Source of the DNA: a virus
Reading direction: 5' to 3' (one strand)
Length of the DNA: 35,925 nucleotides
IMG/VR virus record: IMGVR_UViG_3300047450_000086
Coordinates: 1 to 35,925 of that record
Shown here: positions 23,545 through 31,984 of the stretch, in pieces
How the letters are laid out: each line of letters starts with the position of its first letter
How positions within the stretch are numbered: position 1 is the stretch's first letter
Made by a program: the position numbers and the translations under genes
The notes under the pieces: model-generated
What the model saw: only the letters and a program-made list of their open reading frames with translations
Databases searched by the model: none
Told to the model about the DNA's origin: nothing

Positions 23545-24090
23545 ATGAAAAGAAAAAAATCTATTTTTGAAATTCCAATATTTGAAATCGATATTGATTT
23601 GAATAGGATTGATGTTCCTGATGGTTTGTATAAGCGCATGTGGGAAAGTAAAGTAAAATCTAATATTGATTCTTGTGTTCAACCATCCAAGGAAACACTT
23701 AAATATCTTATTGATAAGATGACTGAGTGTTTCAGTGAATTGCATGATAAAATTGATGCAATAGAATTTTGTCAGATCTGGAGAAATAAATATGAGCAGT
23801 CAGATTTTCAGGGGTATCATACACACTCTGTAACTAATTGGAGTTTTATCATCTATGAAGATGTTGAGATTTCTAAGACAGAATTTATAAATCCAAACAT
23901 GTCTGATATATTAAATCAGTGTCATATGCCTGATTCTAAGGATTTTCCAGTAAAGTATGTACCCAATTTGGAATCAGGAAAAATGATTTTATTTCCTTCC
24001 TGGTTACCACATCAAGTTCTGAATGGAAATGTTGGATCTACTATATCAGGAAATATAAAGTGTCATGTAAAGGGATTGACATTTAAATAA
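23545..24090 (+). CDS. Putative 2OG-Fe(II) oxygenase, 181 aa
   Basis: Metal ligands are visible: H92-T-H94 in SDFQGYHTHSVTNWSFIIYE and distal H156 in MILFPSWLPHQVLNG. The FPSWxxH element is typical of TIGR02466-like oxygenases of cyanophages. The usual Arg that binds 2-oxoglutarate about ten residues later is not evident (GSTISGNIK), so cosubstrate use is uncertain. The start is the ATG at 23545; an in-frame TTG at 23455 would overlap the previous gene by 26 bases and is rejected. It sits alone between copy B and gp55 with a possible promoter at its 3' end. Confidence 0.72.
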   Translation: MKRKKSIFEIPIFEIDIDLNRIDVPDGLYKRMWESKVKSNIDSCVQPSKETLKYLIDKMTECFSELHDKIDAIEFCQIWRNKYEQSDFQGYHTHSVTNWSFIIYEDVEISKTEFINPNMSDILNQCHMPDSKDFPVKYVPNLESGKMILFPSWLPHQVLNGNVGSTISGNIKCHVKGLTFK

Positions 24091-24101
24091 TATGTTATAA
24101 T
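24076..24101 (+). promoter_or_regulatory. Possible sigma-70-type promoter upstream of gene 55
   Basis: TTGACA (24076-24081) and TATAAT (24096-24101) are both consensus boxes, but the spacing is only 14 bases; using TATAAG five bases further gives 19. It lies at the end of the oxygenase gene, 34 bases before gp55, and would fit early or middle expression of gp55. Spacing keeps confidence modest. Confidence 0.5.
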
Positions 24102-24134
24102 ATAAGTACAATTATCCCAGGAAGATGAATCAAA

Positions 24135-24611
24135 ATGAGATCCAAAAAGAAACCAGAGCATTATGTAGACAATAAAGAGTTTCTAGCAGCACTGTCTGAG
24201 TACAAAAAAAGTGTGCAAGATGCCTTGACAGAAGAAGCACCTCGTCCTAGAATACCTAATTATATCGGTGAGTGCTTCTTGAAGATCGCACAGCATCTAT
24301 CCTACCGTCCTAACTTCATCAACTATCCTTTTCGTGAGGACATGATCAGTGATGGTATTGAAAACTGTGTTCAGTACATTGACAACTTTGATCCTGATCG
24401 TGGCAACCCATTTGCATACTTCACTCAGATCATTTACTATGCATTCCTGAGAAGAATCCAAAAAGAAAAGAAGCAACTAGAAATTAAGAGCAAAATTCTT
24501 GAACGTTCTGGGTATGATGAAGTCCTTTACGCTGACAAGAATGAACTGAACTTCTCCTCCTCCGACTATAACAGTATTAAACAAAACATTGAGCAGAAGA
24601 CTAGAAAATGA
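24135..24611 (+). CDS. 55: Late-transcription sigma factor gp55
   Basis: 158 residues (T4 185). The sigma region 2-like core is present: YIGECFLKIAQHLSYRPNFI, MISDGIENCVQYIDNFDPDR, GNPFAYFTQIIYYAFLRRIQ, matching gp55 of cyanophages. It directs RNA polymerase to TATAAATA-type late promoters, which are frequent in this window, and acts with the sliding clamp gp45 encoded downstream. AGGAAG upstream serves as ribosome binding site. The stop overlaps the gp47 ATG (ATGA). Confidence 0.95.
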   Translation: MRSKKKPEHYVDNKEFLAALSEYKKSVQDALTEEAPRPRIPNYIGECFLKIAQHLSYRPNFINYPFREDMISDGIENCVQYIDNFDPDRGNPFAYFTQIIYYAFLRRIQKEKKQLEIKSKILERSGYDEVLYADKNELNFSSSDYNSIKQNIEQKTRK

Positions 24612-25654
24612 AAGTTGCCCTGATTACTGACACACATTATGGATTCAAAAAAGGCAATCAAGATTATCATGATTATTTCCTGAAGTTCTACAACGAAGTA
24701 TTCTTCCCCACATTAAAGAAGAAGAAAATTAAGCACGTCATCCACTTGGGCGATGTGTTTGATATTCGTCGTAACATTGACTTTTGGAGTCTTGACTGGG
24801 CACGGAAGAACATCTTCACTCCTTTGCAGGACATGGGTGTTACAGTTGACATGATGGTCGGTAATCACGATTCATTTTATAAGAACACTCTGGAGATCAA
24901 TTCTTTGGAGTGTTTGCTGCAGGAATATGCTAACCTCCGTGTCTACACTGGACCCTCTGAGGTTACTGTTGGTGGTCGTAAGATGGTTTATCTTCCTTGG
25001 ATCTGCGATCAGAATGAAGAACAAACAGTAAACCTTCTGAAGGGAACAGACTCTGAGGTTGTTCTGGGACACCTGGAGATGGAAGGATTCAAGACTAATC
25101 CTACCTACGTTGCTAATCATGGTAGGCAGACATCTGAGTTTGCTAAGTTTGAGTTGGTGATGTCAGGTCACTATCATACGAAGAGTAAGAAGAGTAACTT
25201 CCAATATCTTGGTAATCCATATCAGATGTATTGGAATGATTATGGAGACGAGCGTGGATTCCATATCTGGGACACTGAAACTCTGAAGTTAGACTGGATC
25301 AAGAATCCATATAAGATGTTCCATAAGATCTTTTATGATGATACTAAGAATGAGTATTGCACTCTAGACTTCGATGACTATAAAGATACGGTTGTCAAAC
25401 TAGTTGTAGAAAACAAAACAGACTACACTATGTTCGATTACATTGTCAATAGTCTTCAAGATGTTGTGTTGGATCTTAAGATCATTGAGGACTTCTCTAC
25501 AGAGAATGATGAGGATGTTGATATGGAATTAGAACATGAAGACACTCTTACTATTTTGGAGAAGTATGTTGACGAACTTAATACCAATCTAGATAGTCAT
25601 AAGTTAAAGGAGATTATGAAGTCTCTTTACGTCGAGGCACTAGAGGTGGTATAA
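24608..25654 (+). CDS. 47: Recombination endonuclease subunit gp47 (Mre11/SbcD-like)
   Basis: 348 residues (T4 339). Calcineurin-like phosphoesterase motifs: DTHYG with D8/H10, HLGDVFD, VGNHDSF and SGHYHTKS. With gp46 it forms the Mre11-Rad50-type nuclease that resects double-strand ends for recombination-dependent replication and helps to degrade host DNA in T4. It overlaps gp55 at its start and the small DUF3110-like gene at its end by one base. Confidence 0.96.
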   Translation: MKVALITDTHYGFKKGNQDYHDYFLKFYNEVFFPTLKKKKIKHVIHLGDVFDIRRNIDFWSLDWARKNIFTPLQDMGVTVDMMVGNHDSFYKNTLEINSLECLLQEYANLRVYTGPSEVTVGGRKMVYLPWICDQNEEQTVNLLKGTDSEVVLGHLEMEGFKTNPTYVANHGRQTSEFAKFELVMSGHYHTKSKKSNFQYLGNPYQMYWNDYGDERGFHIWDTETLKLDWIKNPYKMFHKIFYDDTKNEYCTLDFDDYKDTVVKLVVENKTDYTMFDYIVNSLQDVVLDLKIIEDFSTENDEDVDMELEHEDTLTILEKYVDELNTNLDSHKLKEIMKSLYVEALEVV

Positions 25655-25914
25655 TGTTCATACTGTGCTTAAATGGGAAGGAGAATGAAGGAGCATATGC
25701 AATTCAGGACCCTGAAAATAACAGAACTCTGCTATTATTTCTTGAGTTAGAGGATGCTCAACGATTTGCTGGACTCCTTGAGGCAGATGACTTTCCACCA
25801 ATGACTACCGTTGAGGTTGACAGTGAGTCAATGATTGAAATGTGCGAGAGCACAGGGTATAATTACACTATTGTAGAACCCGATGAACTAATGATCCCAC
25901 CATCACACACATGA
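25654..25914 (+). CDS. DUF3110-like protein, 86 aa (cyanobacterial family)
   Basis: The product begins MFILCLNGKENEGAYAIQDP and continues TLLLFLELEDAQRFAGLLEA, ending with a PDELMIPPSH motif. This is the pattern of DUF3110, a family otherwise known mainly from cyanobacteria and plastids: NEG near the N terminus, an acidic (E/D)DAxRFAxxLEAxDFP block and a C-terminal PP. Function is not known. It lies in the middle of the gp47-gp46 pair, starting on the last base of gp47. It is probably of host origin. Confidence 0.75.
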   Translation: MFILCLNGKENEGAYAIQDPENNRTLLLFLELEDAQRFAGLLEADDFPPMTTVEVDSESMIEMCESTGYNYTIVEPDELMIPPSHT

Positions 25915-25920
25915 TTACAC

Positions 25921-27648
25921 ATGATTATCTTTGAAACCATTCGTTATAAAAACTTTTTATCTAGTGGCAATAATTTTACAGAAATTAAACTTAATTCACA
26001 TGGTAACAATGTAATCATTGGTAAGAATGGTGCAGGTAAGAGTACAATTTTAGATGCTCTTACTTTTGTTCTGTTTAACAAACCTTTTCGTAAGATCAAC
26101 AAACCTCAACTTGTCAATACCATCAATGGCAAAGATTGCTGTGTTGAGGTTGAGTTTTCTGTCGGGAAAAAATCTTATAAGATTATTCGTAGCATGAAAC
26201 CTAATAAGTTTGAGGTTTATGTTGACGGTGAGATGATGAATCAAGATGCTGCAGCAGCAGATCAACAGAAGTTCATAGAGCAAACAATTCTCAAACTGAA
26301 CTATAAGTCATTTACGCAGATTGTTGTTCTGGGATCTTCTACGTTCGTTCCCTTTATGCAGTTGCCTCTGGCATCACGTCGTGACATCATCGAGGATCTT
26401 CTGGATATTCAGGTGTTCTCTACGATGAACTCTAATCTTAAGGACCGAATGAAACAGGTCAATGATGACATTCGTTTCAAAGACAAAGATCTTGAGTTGG
26501 TAAAGCATCGCATTGAGTCGCAGGAAGATCTGATTAGAGAACTCGAAACACAGAGTGACAATCTTATTAAGCATAAGCGCGATAAGATTGGTAAGTTACT
26601 ATCTCAAAGTGAAGATATCACATTACAGAATCACAAAATCACAGAGTATATTGAAACTAGAAAGAGTGATTTATTTGACGGTGATAAACTCTCTAAAAAG
26701 TATGATAGTTTAAAAGAGTTTAAGATAAAGTTTAAGACAAAACTTTCTAACTTAAATAAAGAACTCTTATTTTATACTAACAATGATACTTGTCCCACAT
26801 GTAAGCAAACACTAGACTCTGACTTTAAGCAAACTAAGGTAAATAAAAATAAGAAGTCTATCACTGAAACAGAAAAAGCATGGAGCGTTCTTGACGAACA
26901 GATTAGTGATGTAAAGACACAGATTAATGAGTATAAAGAAATCTCTAATGATATCAGAGATAATTATTCTGCCATTGATAAGAACAATGGAATCATTAAT
27001 CATATCAATCGTCAGATTAAAGATCTTGAGAATGAGATCGGGTCTATCATTGACAGTAAGAACAACTCTAGTAAAGAACAGGAGCAGTTAAGTGAACTAC
27101 AAGAGCAAAAAGTAAAGCATGAACAAGTATTGTTCTTACACAAGGAGAACAAAGATTACTTCAGTGTTGCTGCTAACCTGCTGAAGGACACTGGTATCAA
27201 GACCAGGATTATCAAACGATACCTGCCAGTGATGAACAAACTCATCAACCAGTACCTGCAGCAGATGGATTTCTTTGTGAACTTCACGCTGAGTGAGAGT
27301 TTTGAGGAAACCATTAAGTCTCGTTATAGAGATGATTTCAGTTACTCATCATTCTCTGAGGGTGAGAAGTCTCGCATTGACATCGCTCTTATGCTAACCT
27401 GGAGGTCAGTTGCAAAACTGAAGAACAGCGTTGACACCAACCTCCTTATCCTTGACGAGATCTTTGACAGTTCACTTGACAGTACGGGCACTGATGAGTT
27501 ATCATATATCTTGAGAAACTTTACCAACGACCTCAATCTGTTTATTATCTCGCACCGAGAGCACATGGTTGAAAAGTTTGACCGTGTTCTCAAATTTGAT
27601 AAAGTGAAAAATTTTAGTAAAATGGAGGAATTGACCAATGGCGACTGA
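25921..27648 (+). CDS. 46: Recombination endonuclease subunit gp46 (Rad50/SbcC-like)
   Basis: 575 residues (T4 560). Walker A GKNGAGKST at 34-42; long coiled coils around a zinc-hook CPTC (C291, C294); ABC signature SSFSEGEKSRIDIALML; Walker B NLLILDEIFDSSLD; and a C-terminal SHREHM switch element. It works with gp47 in end resection. The start at 25921 gives the expected MIIFETIRYKNFLSSG N terminus and lies six bases after the DUF3110-like stop. Its end overlaps the next gene by 11 bases. Confidence 0.96.
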   Translation: MIIFETIRYKNFLSSGNNFTEIKLNSHGNNVIIGKNGAGKSTILDALTFVLFNKPFRKINKPQLVNTINGKDCCVEVEFSVGKKSYKIIRSMKPNKFEVYVDGEMMNQDAAAADQQKFIEQTILKLNYKSFTQIVVLGSSTFVPFMQLPLASRRDIIEDLLDIQVFSTMNSNLKDRMKQVNDDIRFKDKDLELVKHRIESQEDLIRELETQSDNLIKHKRDKIGKLLSQSEDITLQNHKITEYIETRKSDLFDGDKLSKKYDSLKEFKIKFKTKLSNLNKELLFYTNNDTCPTCKQTLDSDFKQTKVNKNKKSITETEKAWSVLDEQISDVKTQINEYKEISNDIRDNYSAIDKNNGIINHINRQIKDLENEIGSIIDSKNNSSKEQEQLSELQEQKVKHEQVLFLHKENKDYFSVAANLLKDTGIKTRIIKRYLPVMNKLINQYLQQMDFFVNFTLSESFEETIKSRYRDDFSYSSFSEGEKSRIDIALMLTWRSVAKLKNSVDTNLLILDEIFDSSLDSTGTDELSYILRNFTNDLNLFIISHREHMVEKFDRVLKFDKVKNFSKMEELTNGD

Positions 27649-28000
27649 GGGTAACGCAGACTTTGATCTAGACCTTTCAAGCATCCCGCAAATTAATTTG
27701 GAAGCAAACTACTTCTGGAAGTACGAAGAAGATAAAGTACTGAAAGAAGTTCGTGAGTATCTGTCGGGAACGTATTGTTCTCACTATACTTCTCAAGATT
27801 CTAAAACTCAGACTCTTGATCTAATTGAAAGTATTGGTGACGCAGAAGCATTCTGCCGTTCTAATGCAATTAAATACCTTTCCCGATTCGGTAAGAAAGG
27901 TGGTAAGTCCAAGATGGACATTCTAAAAGCAATTCATTATTGCATTCTTCTTTGCCATTTCTCTGGCGTCCTCAATAGCAAAAGTGATTATCCCCAATGA
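27638..28000 (+). CDS. DUF3310-domain protein, 120 aa
   Basis: The C-terminal half shows the DUF3310 pattern: HY at 49-50, then DLIESIGDAEAFCRSNAIKY and LSRFGKKGGKSKMDILKAIH with the conserved NAIKYLxRxxKK core. This family, common in phages, has been described as kinase- or nucleotide-binding-related, but its activity is not settled. The N-terminal 45 residues are acidic and unassigned. It overlaps gp46 by 11 bases and the clamp region by ATGA, so it belongs to the replication operon. Confidence 0.8.
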   Translation: MATEGNADFDLDLSSIPQINLEANYFWKYEEDKVLKEVREYLSGTYCSHYTSQDSKTQTLDLIESIGDAEAFCRSNAIKYLSRFGKKGGKSKMDILKAIHYCILLCHFSGVLNSKSDYPQ

Positions 28001-28002
28001 GT

Positions 28003-28662
28003 ATGAAACTGTCCAACGATACAATTGAAATTCTGAAGAACTTCTCTCAGATTAATCAGTCCATTGCTGTAGAGGCAGGACATAAATTGCGTACCTTCTC
28101 TATTGCAGAGAACATTCTCGCTGAGGCAAATGTTACGGAAGCATTTCCACAAGACTTTGCCATCTATGATTTGAGTGAGTTTCTTGGTAATATGTCCCTG
28201 ATGGTGGGTGCTGACATGCAGTTCGGTGCTGACCATCATGTGAAGATTACTGACACACGTTCTTCCATGAAGTATTTCTTTGCAGACCCTAGTCTGATTA
28301 AGAAAGCACCAGATGACAATCCCACACTTCCTTCTGAAGATGTGAGTTTTACTTTGACTGATGATGACCGTGCTCGTTTGATTCGTATGGCAGCAGTCAA
28401 CAATCTCCCTGATCTTTCTGTTGTTGGTGATGGTGAGATGATCTCTGTGGTTGTTCGTGATAAGGAGAACGACACTTCAAATACTTACTCCGTAAATGTC
28501 GGTGTTACCGATGATGAGTTTGTACTCAACATGAAGGTTGAGAACCTGAAGATCTTCAAAGGAGATTATAAGGTCACTATGTCCAAGCGCCTGATCAGTT
28601 GCTTCCAGCATGAGAAGATGCCTCTGACCTACTGGATTGCACTTGAACCCGATTCTAACTGA
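28003..28662 (+). CDS. 45: Sliding clamp gp45
   Basis: 219 residues from the ATG at 28003, chosen because T4 gp45 also starts MKLSKDT and this reads MKLSNDTIEILKNFSQINQS; an in-frame ATG six bases upstream (27997, overlapping the previous stop) would add Met-Ser. Other blocks: FPQDFAIYDLSEFLGNMSLM, a central FTLTDDDRARLIRMAAVNNL and C-terminal LISCFQHEKMPLTYWIALEP. The trimeric clamp tethers gp43 to DNA and is also the activator for gp55-dependent late transcription. No clear Shine-Dalgarno, which suggests coupling. Confidence 0.94.
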   Translation: MKLSNDTIEILKNFSQINQSIAVEAGHKLRTFSIAENILAEANVTEAFPQDFAIYDLSEFLGNMSLMVGADMQFGADHHVKITDTRSSMKYFFADPSLIKKAPDDNPTLPSEDVSFTLTDDDRARLIRMAAVNNLPDLSVVGDGEMISVVVRDKENDTSNTYSVNVGVTDDEFVLNMKVENLKIFKGDYKVTMSKRLISCFQHEKMPLTYWIALEPDSN

Positions 28663-28676
28663 AACTTTTTTACATT

Positions 28677-29618
28677 ATGAATGACCAGTATCTGTGGGTG
28701 GAGAAATACCGCCCTCGTAAGATTGACGATTGTATTCTGCCTGACAGTATCAAACGCGATCTAAAGCAACAGGTTGCTGCTGGTGAGTTGAATAACCTTC
28801 TGCTTGCTGGTCCTCCTGGTGTAGGTAAAACCACTGCCGCTAAGGCATTGTGTGAAGAACTTAACCTTTCTTATATTGTTATTAATGGATCCGATGAAGG
28901 ACGATTTCTGGACACGGTACGCAACACAGCAAAAAACTTTGCGACGACCGTCTCTCTTCAAGGCAGCAAGCACAAAGTCATCATCATTGATGAGGCAGAT
29001 AACACAGGCAACGACGTACAACTCCTCCTACGGAGTTCTATTGAGGCATATCATAGCAACTGCCGATTCATCTTCACCTGCAACTACAAAAACAAAATCA
29101 TTGACCCCATCCAATCACGATGTTCAGTCATTGATTTCGCATTCAAAGGAAAAGAAAAGGCAGCTATTGCGGGGCAATTCTTCAACCGTGTCAGGACTAT
29201 ACTTGAGAGTGAGAATGTTGCGTATGATCCTAAGGTTGTTGCGGAACTGATTCAGAATCACTTCCCTGATTGGCGTCGTGTTCTGAATCAACTTCAGAAG
29301 TATGGTAATACTGGTAATATTGATACTGGTATTCTTGCCGAGATTACAGATATTAATCTGAAAGGACTCACTGATGCTTTGAAGAACAAAGAGTTTGGTG
29401 TTGTCCGTAAGTGGGTTGTGGCAAATCTGGATAATGATTTCAACATGGTTATCCATCGCATCTATGAGGCAATGTATGATGTTCTTGTTCCTTCCACTAC
29501 TCCTATGGCAGTCTTGGTAATTGCTAAATATCAGTATCAGGCAGCGTTTGCTGCTGATCAGGAGATCAATCTTCTTGCATGTTTGACCGAAATCATGATG
29601 GAATGTCAGTTCAAATGA
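28677..29618 (+). CDS. 44: Clamp loader large subunit gp44 (AAA+ ATPase)
   Basis: 313 residues (T4 319). WVEKYRPRKIDDCILP at the N terminus, Walker A GPPGVGKTT (45-53), Walker B IIIDEAD (102-108), sensor FTCNYKNKI and the SRC box IQSRC that supplies the arginine finger. It loads gp45 with gp62. The TGA overlaps the ATG of the XhoI-like gene (ATGA), whereas in T4 the next gene is gp62; here gp62 is 2.5 kb further on. Confidence 0.96.
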   Translation: MNDQYLWVEKYRPRKIDDCILPDSIKRDLKQQVAAGELNNLLLAGPPGVGKTTAAKALCEELNLSYIVINGSDEGRFLDTVRNTAKNFATTVSLQGSKHKVIIIDEADNTGNDVQLLLRSSIEAYHSNCRFIFTCNYKNKIIDPIQSRCSVIDFAFKGKEKAAIAGQFFNRVRTILESENVAYDPKVVAELIQNHFPDWRRVLNQLQKYGNTGNIDTGILAEITDINLKGLTDALKNKEFGVVRKWVVANLDNDFNMVIHRIYEAMYDVLVPSTTPMAVLVIAKYQYQAAFAADQEINLLACLTEIMMECQFK

Positions 29619-30133
29619 ACTTAAATTTCTTAGATGAGTATTGGAACATTGTTGGTTCCGAGCAAGGTACGCAAGCAATTCGGCAGAACAAGCATTTTGA
29701 ACCTCTCACCAAGTTGCTGTTGGAAACTAATGACTTGGGTATTCCTGAGGATAAAATTCCAGTCAAATATAGACCTTGGAAAAAATGGGACTTGCATTTT
29801 CCTTCACTAGTTACTGCTCTTGAATACAAAAGCATTACTTCAAAGAGTATTGAAAAATGTAAGTATCTTCGTGTAGAAGAAGCATTGGGTTCTGCGATTG
29901 ATTTAAAAAAGCAAAACAGTAATTATCGTTTGGGATTTTTATTAGTATTTGCTTTTCCGTTTGAAAATGATAGAATAATTAATGCCAGAGATTATATGTT
30001 AGATGCTTTCAATAACATGGTTGATGATGGCATCTATGATTTTTTCTGTCCATTGCAAACTAGTTCCATTGGTAATCATTGTGAACTTTCTAAGACCAAT
30101 ACCTTTCAAAAATTTTTGAGTGAAATTAAATGA
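29615..30133 (+). CDS. XhoI/PaeR7I-like PD-(D/E)XK restriction nuclease, 172 aa
   Basis: Matches the remembered pattern of the XhoI/PaeR7I restriction endonuclease family: YWNIVGSEQGTQA near the N terminus (family FWxxRxxQ), EPLTKLLLETNDLGIPEDKI, then the core RPWKKWDLHFPSLVTALEYK followed by RVEEALGSAIDLKK. In this family the core reads KKWDL...LVAAIEFKS...RxEEAxGxAxD. The catalytic PD-(D/E)XK residues would be the Asp of KWDL and Glu-x-Lys of EYK. At 172 residues it is shorter than PaeR7I (about 246), lacking parts of the loop after EYKS and the C terminus, so activity and specificity are uncertain. The ATG overlaps the gp44 stop; an Sm-like gene follows by ATGA. Confidence 0.75.
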   Translation: MNLNFLDEYWNIVGSEQGTQAIRQNKHFEPLTKLLLETNDLGIPEDKIPVKYRPWKKWDLHFPSLVTALEYKSITSKSIEKCKYLRVEEALGSAIDLKKQNSNYRLGFLLVFAFPFENDRIINARDYMLDAFNNMVDDGIYDFFCPLQTSSIGNHCELSKTNTFQKFLSEIK

Positions 30134-30420
30134 ATGTAAAACTAATTCGTATGTCCTCTGGTGAGGATCTGATTACTGAAGTGGTAGATAGCACTGACAG
30201 TACTATCACTGTGAAGAACGCTATTGTTGGTGTTCCATCCTCTCAAGGAACTCTGACTTTCGTTGCATGGTCTCCAATGCTGAGCAAGGAGGTCACTGAG
30301 ATTGAAGTACAATCTAAGTTTGTGGTTTATATCTCTGAACCTGACCAGCAAATTATTAGTCAGTATGAGCAAATGTATTCGCCAATTGCTACACCCGAAA
30401 AGAAAAAACTTATTCTTTGA
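30130..30420 (+). CDS. Sm-like (LSm-fold) small protein, copy C, 96 aa
   Basis: Nearly the minimal form of the family: VKLIRMSSGEDLITEVVDST, a short VKNAIVGVP strand, FVAWSPMLSKEVTEIEVQSK with the FxxWxP motif also seen in copy D, and FVVYISEPDQQIISQYEQMY. It begins in the stop of the XhoI-like gene and ends one base into the next small gene, so it is translated with the nuclease-methylase set. Function unknown; ring-forming Sm-like proteins generally bind RNA or act as protein hubs. Confidence 0.75.
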   Translation: MNVKLIRMSSGEDLITEVVDSTDSTITVKNAIVGVPSSQGTLTFVAWSPMLSKEVTEIEVQSKFVVYISEPDQQIISQYEQMYSPIATPEKKKLIL

Positions 30421-30602
30421 TGCAAGTAAAGACTAATCCTCAGAACGTACAGGAAGCACACGAAGCACTCTTCTATGCTTCTATGAACCTACCTGCCGCT
30501 GCTGCCCATTGTGGTATGACAGTTAAGCAATTGAAGTTAACATTTTGGGAATACCTTAAATATCATGAACCAAACTATGAAGTCTCTCAAGACGCCGCTT
30601 AG
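30420..30602 (+). CDS. Small helical hypothetical protein, 60 aa
   Basis: Starts at the ATG overlapping the preceding stop by one base (an in-frame TTG three bases earlier is not needed). The product is helical, with a stretch AAAAHCGMTVKQLKLTFWEY that resembles a helix-turn-helix: an Ala-rich helix, a GMT turn and a second helix. It could be a small DNA-binding regulator, but this rests on pattern only. Its end overlaps the methyltransferase start by 38 bases. Confidence 0.6.
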   Translation: MQVKTNPQNVQEAHEALFYASMNLPAAAAHCGMTVKQLKLTFWEYLKYHEPNYEVSQDAA

Positions 30603-31395
30603 ATATCCTGGTGGTAAATCTCGCGCCACCAAATATCTTCTTCCAAGATTTCCTCAGGATATTAAAGAATATCGTGAGACATTCCTTGGTGGTGGTAGCG
30701 TTGCTATCGCATTCAGTAAGGAGAATCCAGATACTCCTGTGTGGGTCAACGATTTGTATGAACCACTGTATAATTTCTGGAGAGTATTGCAGGACGATGG
30801 GTACAAGATGCACAAGCGTCTGCAGGAACTTAAGTCTAGGTATCCAGACCAAGCATCAGCAAAAGGATTATTTTTAGAAGCAAAGGAGCTTGTCAATGAC
30901 TATTCCATTTCCCCTTTATTTCGCGCTTGTAGTTTCTACGTTATTAACAAGTGCTCTTTTTCTGGTCTCACTGAGTCCAGCTCCTTCTCCAAGCAAGCGT
31001 CAGATAGCAATTTCTCGATGCTTGGAATTAGTAAACTCCCTGGATACACTCAAATAATTAGAAACTGGAAGATTACTAACTGGTCATATGAAGGACTGTT
31101 TACTGATGATAAGAGTACTTTCATCTATCATGATCCTCCATATGACATTAAAGATAACCTCTATGGCAAGAAGGGAGATCTTCATAAGCGGTTTGATCAT
31201 GATCAGTTTGCTCTTGACTGCGACCGCTACGTTGCTCGTCAAATGATTTCCTATAACTCCACTCAGATGGTCAAGGATCGCTTTAAAGACTGGTTGGCAT
31301 GTAGTTATGACCTGACGTATACAATGCGCTCTACAGGCGATTATATGAATGAACAGAAAGACCGTGCTGAATTACTACTGACTAATTATGAATAA
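30565..31395 (+). CDS. dam: D12-class (Dam-type) DNA adenine methyltransferase, 276 aa
   Basis: All class motifs of an alpha-type N6-adenine methyltransferase: LRYPGGKSRATKYLLPRFPQ at the N terminus, SAM-binding FLGGGSVAIAF, VNDLYEPLYNFWRVLQDD, and catalytic DPPY in FIYHDPPYDIKDNLYG, in the D12 order (SAM motif before DPPY). Length is near Dam and T4 Dam (about 260-280). Relatives methylate GATC, but the target-recognition region differs between members, so specificity is not certain. An alternative ATG at 30577 would shorten the product by four residues. It lies 430 bases downstream of the XhoI-like nuclease in the same run of overlapping genes. Confidence 0.9.
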   Translation: MNQTMKSLKTPLRYPGGKSRATKYLLPRFPQDIKEYRETFLGGGSVAIAFSKENPDTPVWVNDLYEPLYNFWRVLQDDGYKMHKRLQELKSRYPDQASAKGLFLEAKELVNDYSISPLFRACSFYVINKCSFSGLTESSSFSKQASDSNFSMLGISKLPGYTQIIRNWKITNWSYEGLFTDDKSTFIYHDPPYDIKDNLYGKKGDLHKRFDHDQFALDCDRYVARQMISYNSTQMVKDRFKDWLACSYDLTYTMRSTGDYMNEQKDRAELLLTNYE

Positions 31396-31984
31396 GACTG
31401 ATTTTGAATTACTTAAAATTCCTAATTTTCTGAGTTCGGAACAATCTAATATAATTTACGAAAGAATTTTGAAGCAGGAAAATTATGTAAAATCACTTGG
31501 CGAGAATCGTTTTGATAATCCAGGTATCACGAACGGCAAGGAAAAATTGACGCAAAAAGATTCTTTGACTGGTCGCGATTGGTGCTTCAATTGGTTGAAT
31601 GATGAAGTTGTGGGTAAAATTATTATTCCGAAAATAAGAATTGTTTTTGGTGGTAAAGGTTTTGTTCAGTGTTGGGCAAATACTTTTCGTAAAGGAGAAG
31701 GAATTGCCAAACATAAGCATCGCGATCCTATGGTTTCTTTCAGTACTCCTAAAGATTGGACTTGTGTGAATCTTTTTATTGGAGGTCCCCCTGGTCTCGG
31801 CACATGGTTCGAGGGACAGAAACATGAAAATAATCCAGGAGAATTGATGCTATTTTCTTCTAATGTTTATCACTGGGTTCCTCCTAATAACACTGATGAT
31901 GTTAGAATCTCTATTGCAATGGATGTTCATAGTCGAATGATGTCTGGATTTAATGATGATCAATGGTATACTTTAAAACCATGA
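31388..31984 (+). CDS. Putative 2OG-Fe(II) oxygenase, 198 aa
   Basis: Metal ligands appear as H109-K-H111 (followed by RD) in KGEGIAKHKHRDPMVSFS, distal H162 in LMLFSSNVYHWVPPN, and Arg 173 in DDVRISIAMDVHSR, the expected iron and 2-oxoglutarate set. The N terminus (FELLKIPNFLSSEQSNIIYE) is the common start of such oxygenases. Substrate unknown; a nucleic acid or protein target is possible. It overlaps the methyltransferase by eight bases and the following small gene by ATGA, so it is part of the cargo set between gp44 and gp62. Confidence 0.78.
   Translation: MNKTDFELLKIPNFLSSEQSNIIYERILKQENYVKSLGENRFDNPGITNGKEKLTQKDSLTGRDWCFNWLNDEVVGKIIIPKIRIVFGGKGFVQCWANTFRKGEGIAKHKHRDPMVSFSTPKDWTCVNLFIGGPPGLGTWFEGQKHENNPGELMLFSSNVYHWVPPNNTDDVRISIAMDVHSRMMSGFNDDQWYTLKP

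Noticed and set aside
29124-29678. Reverse ORF of 184 codons opposite gp44 and the start of the XhoI-like gene
   Set aside because: Antisense to gp44 with its conserved AAA+ motifs; composition rich in Ile, Asn and Cys without recognisable domain, typical of a shadow frame.
29615-30133. gp62 as the identity of the gene directly after gp44
   Set aside because: Position suggests gp62, but the sequence has a KWDL...EYK nuclease core and XhoI-like blocks; the gp62 pattern is instead found at 32165 just before regA.
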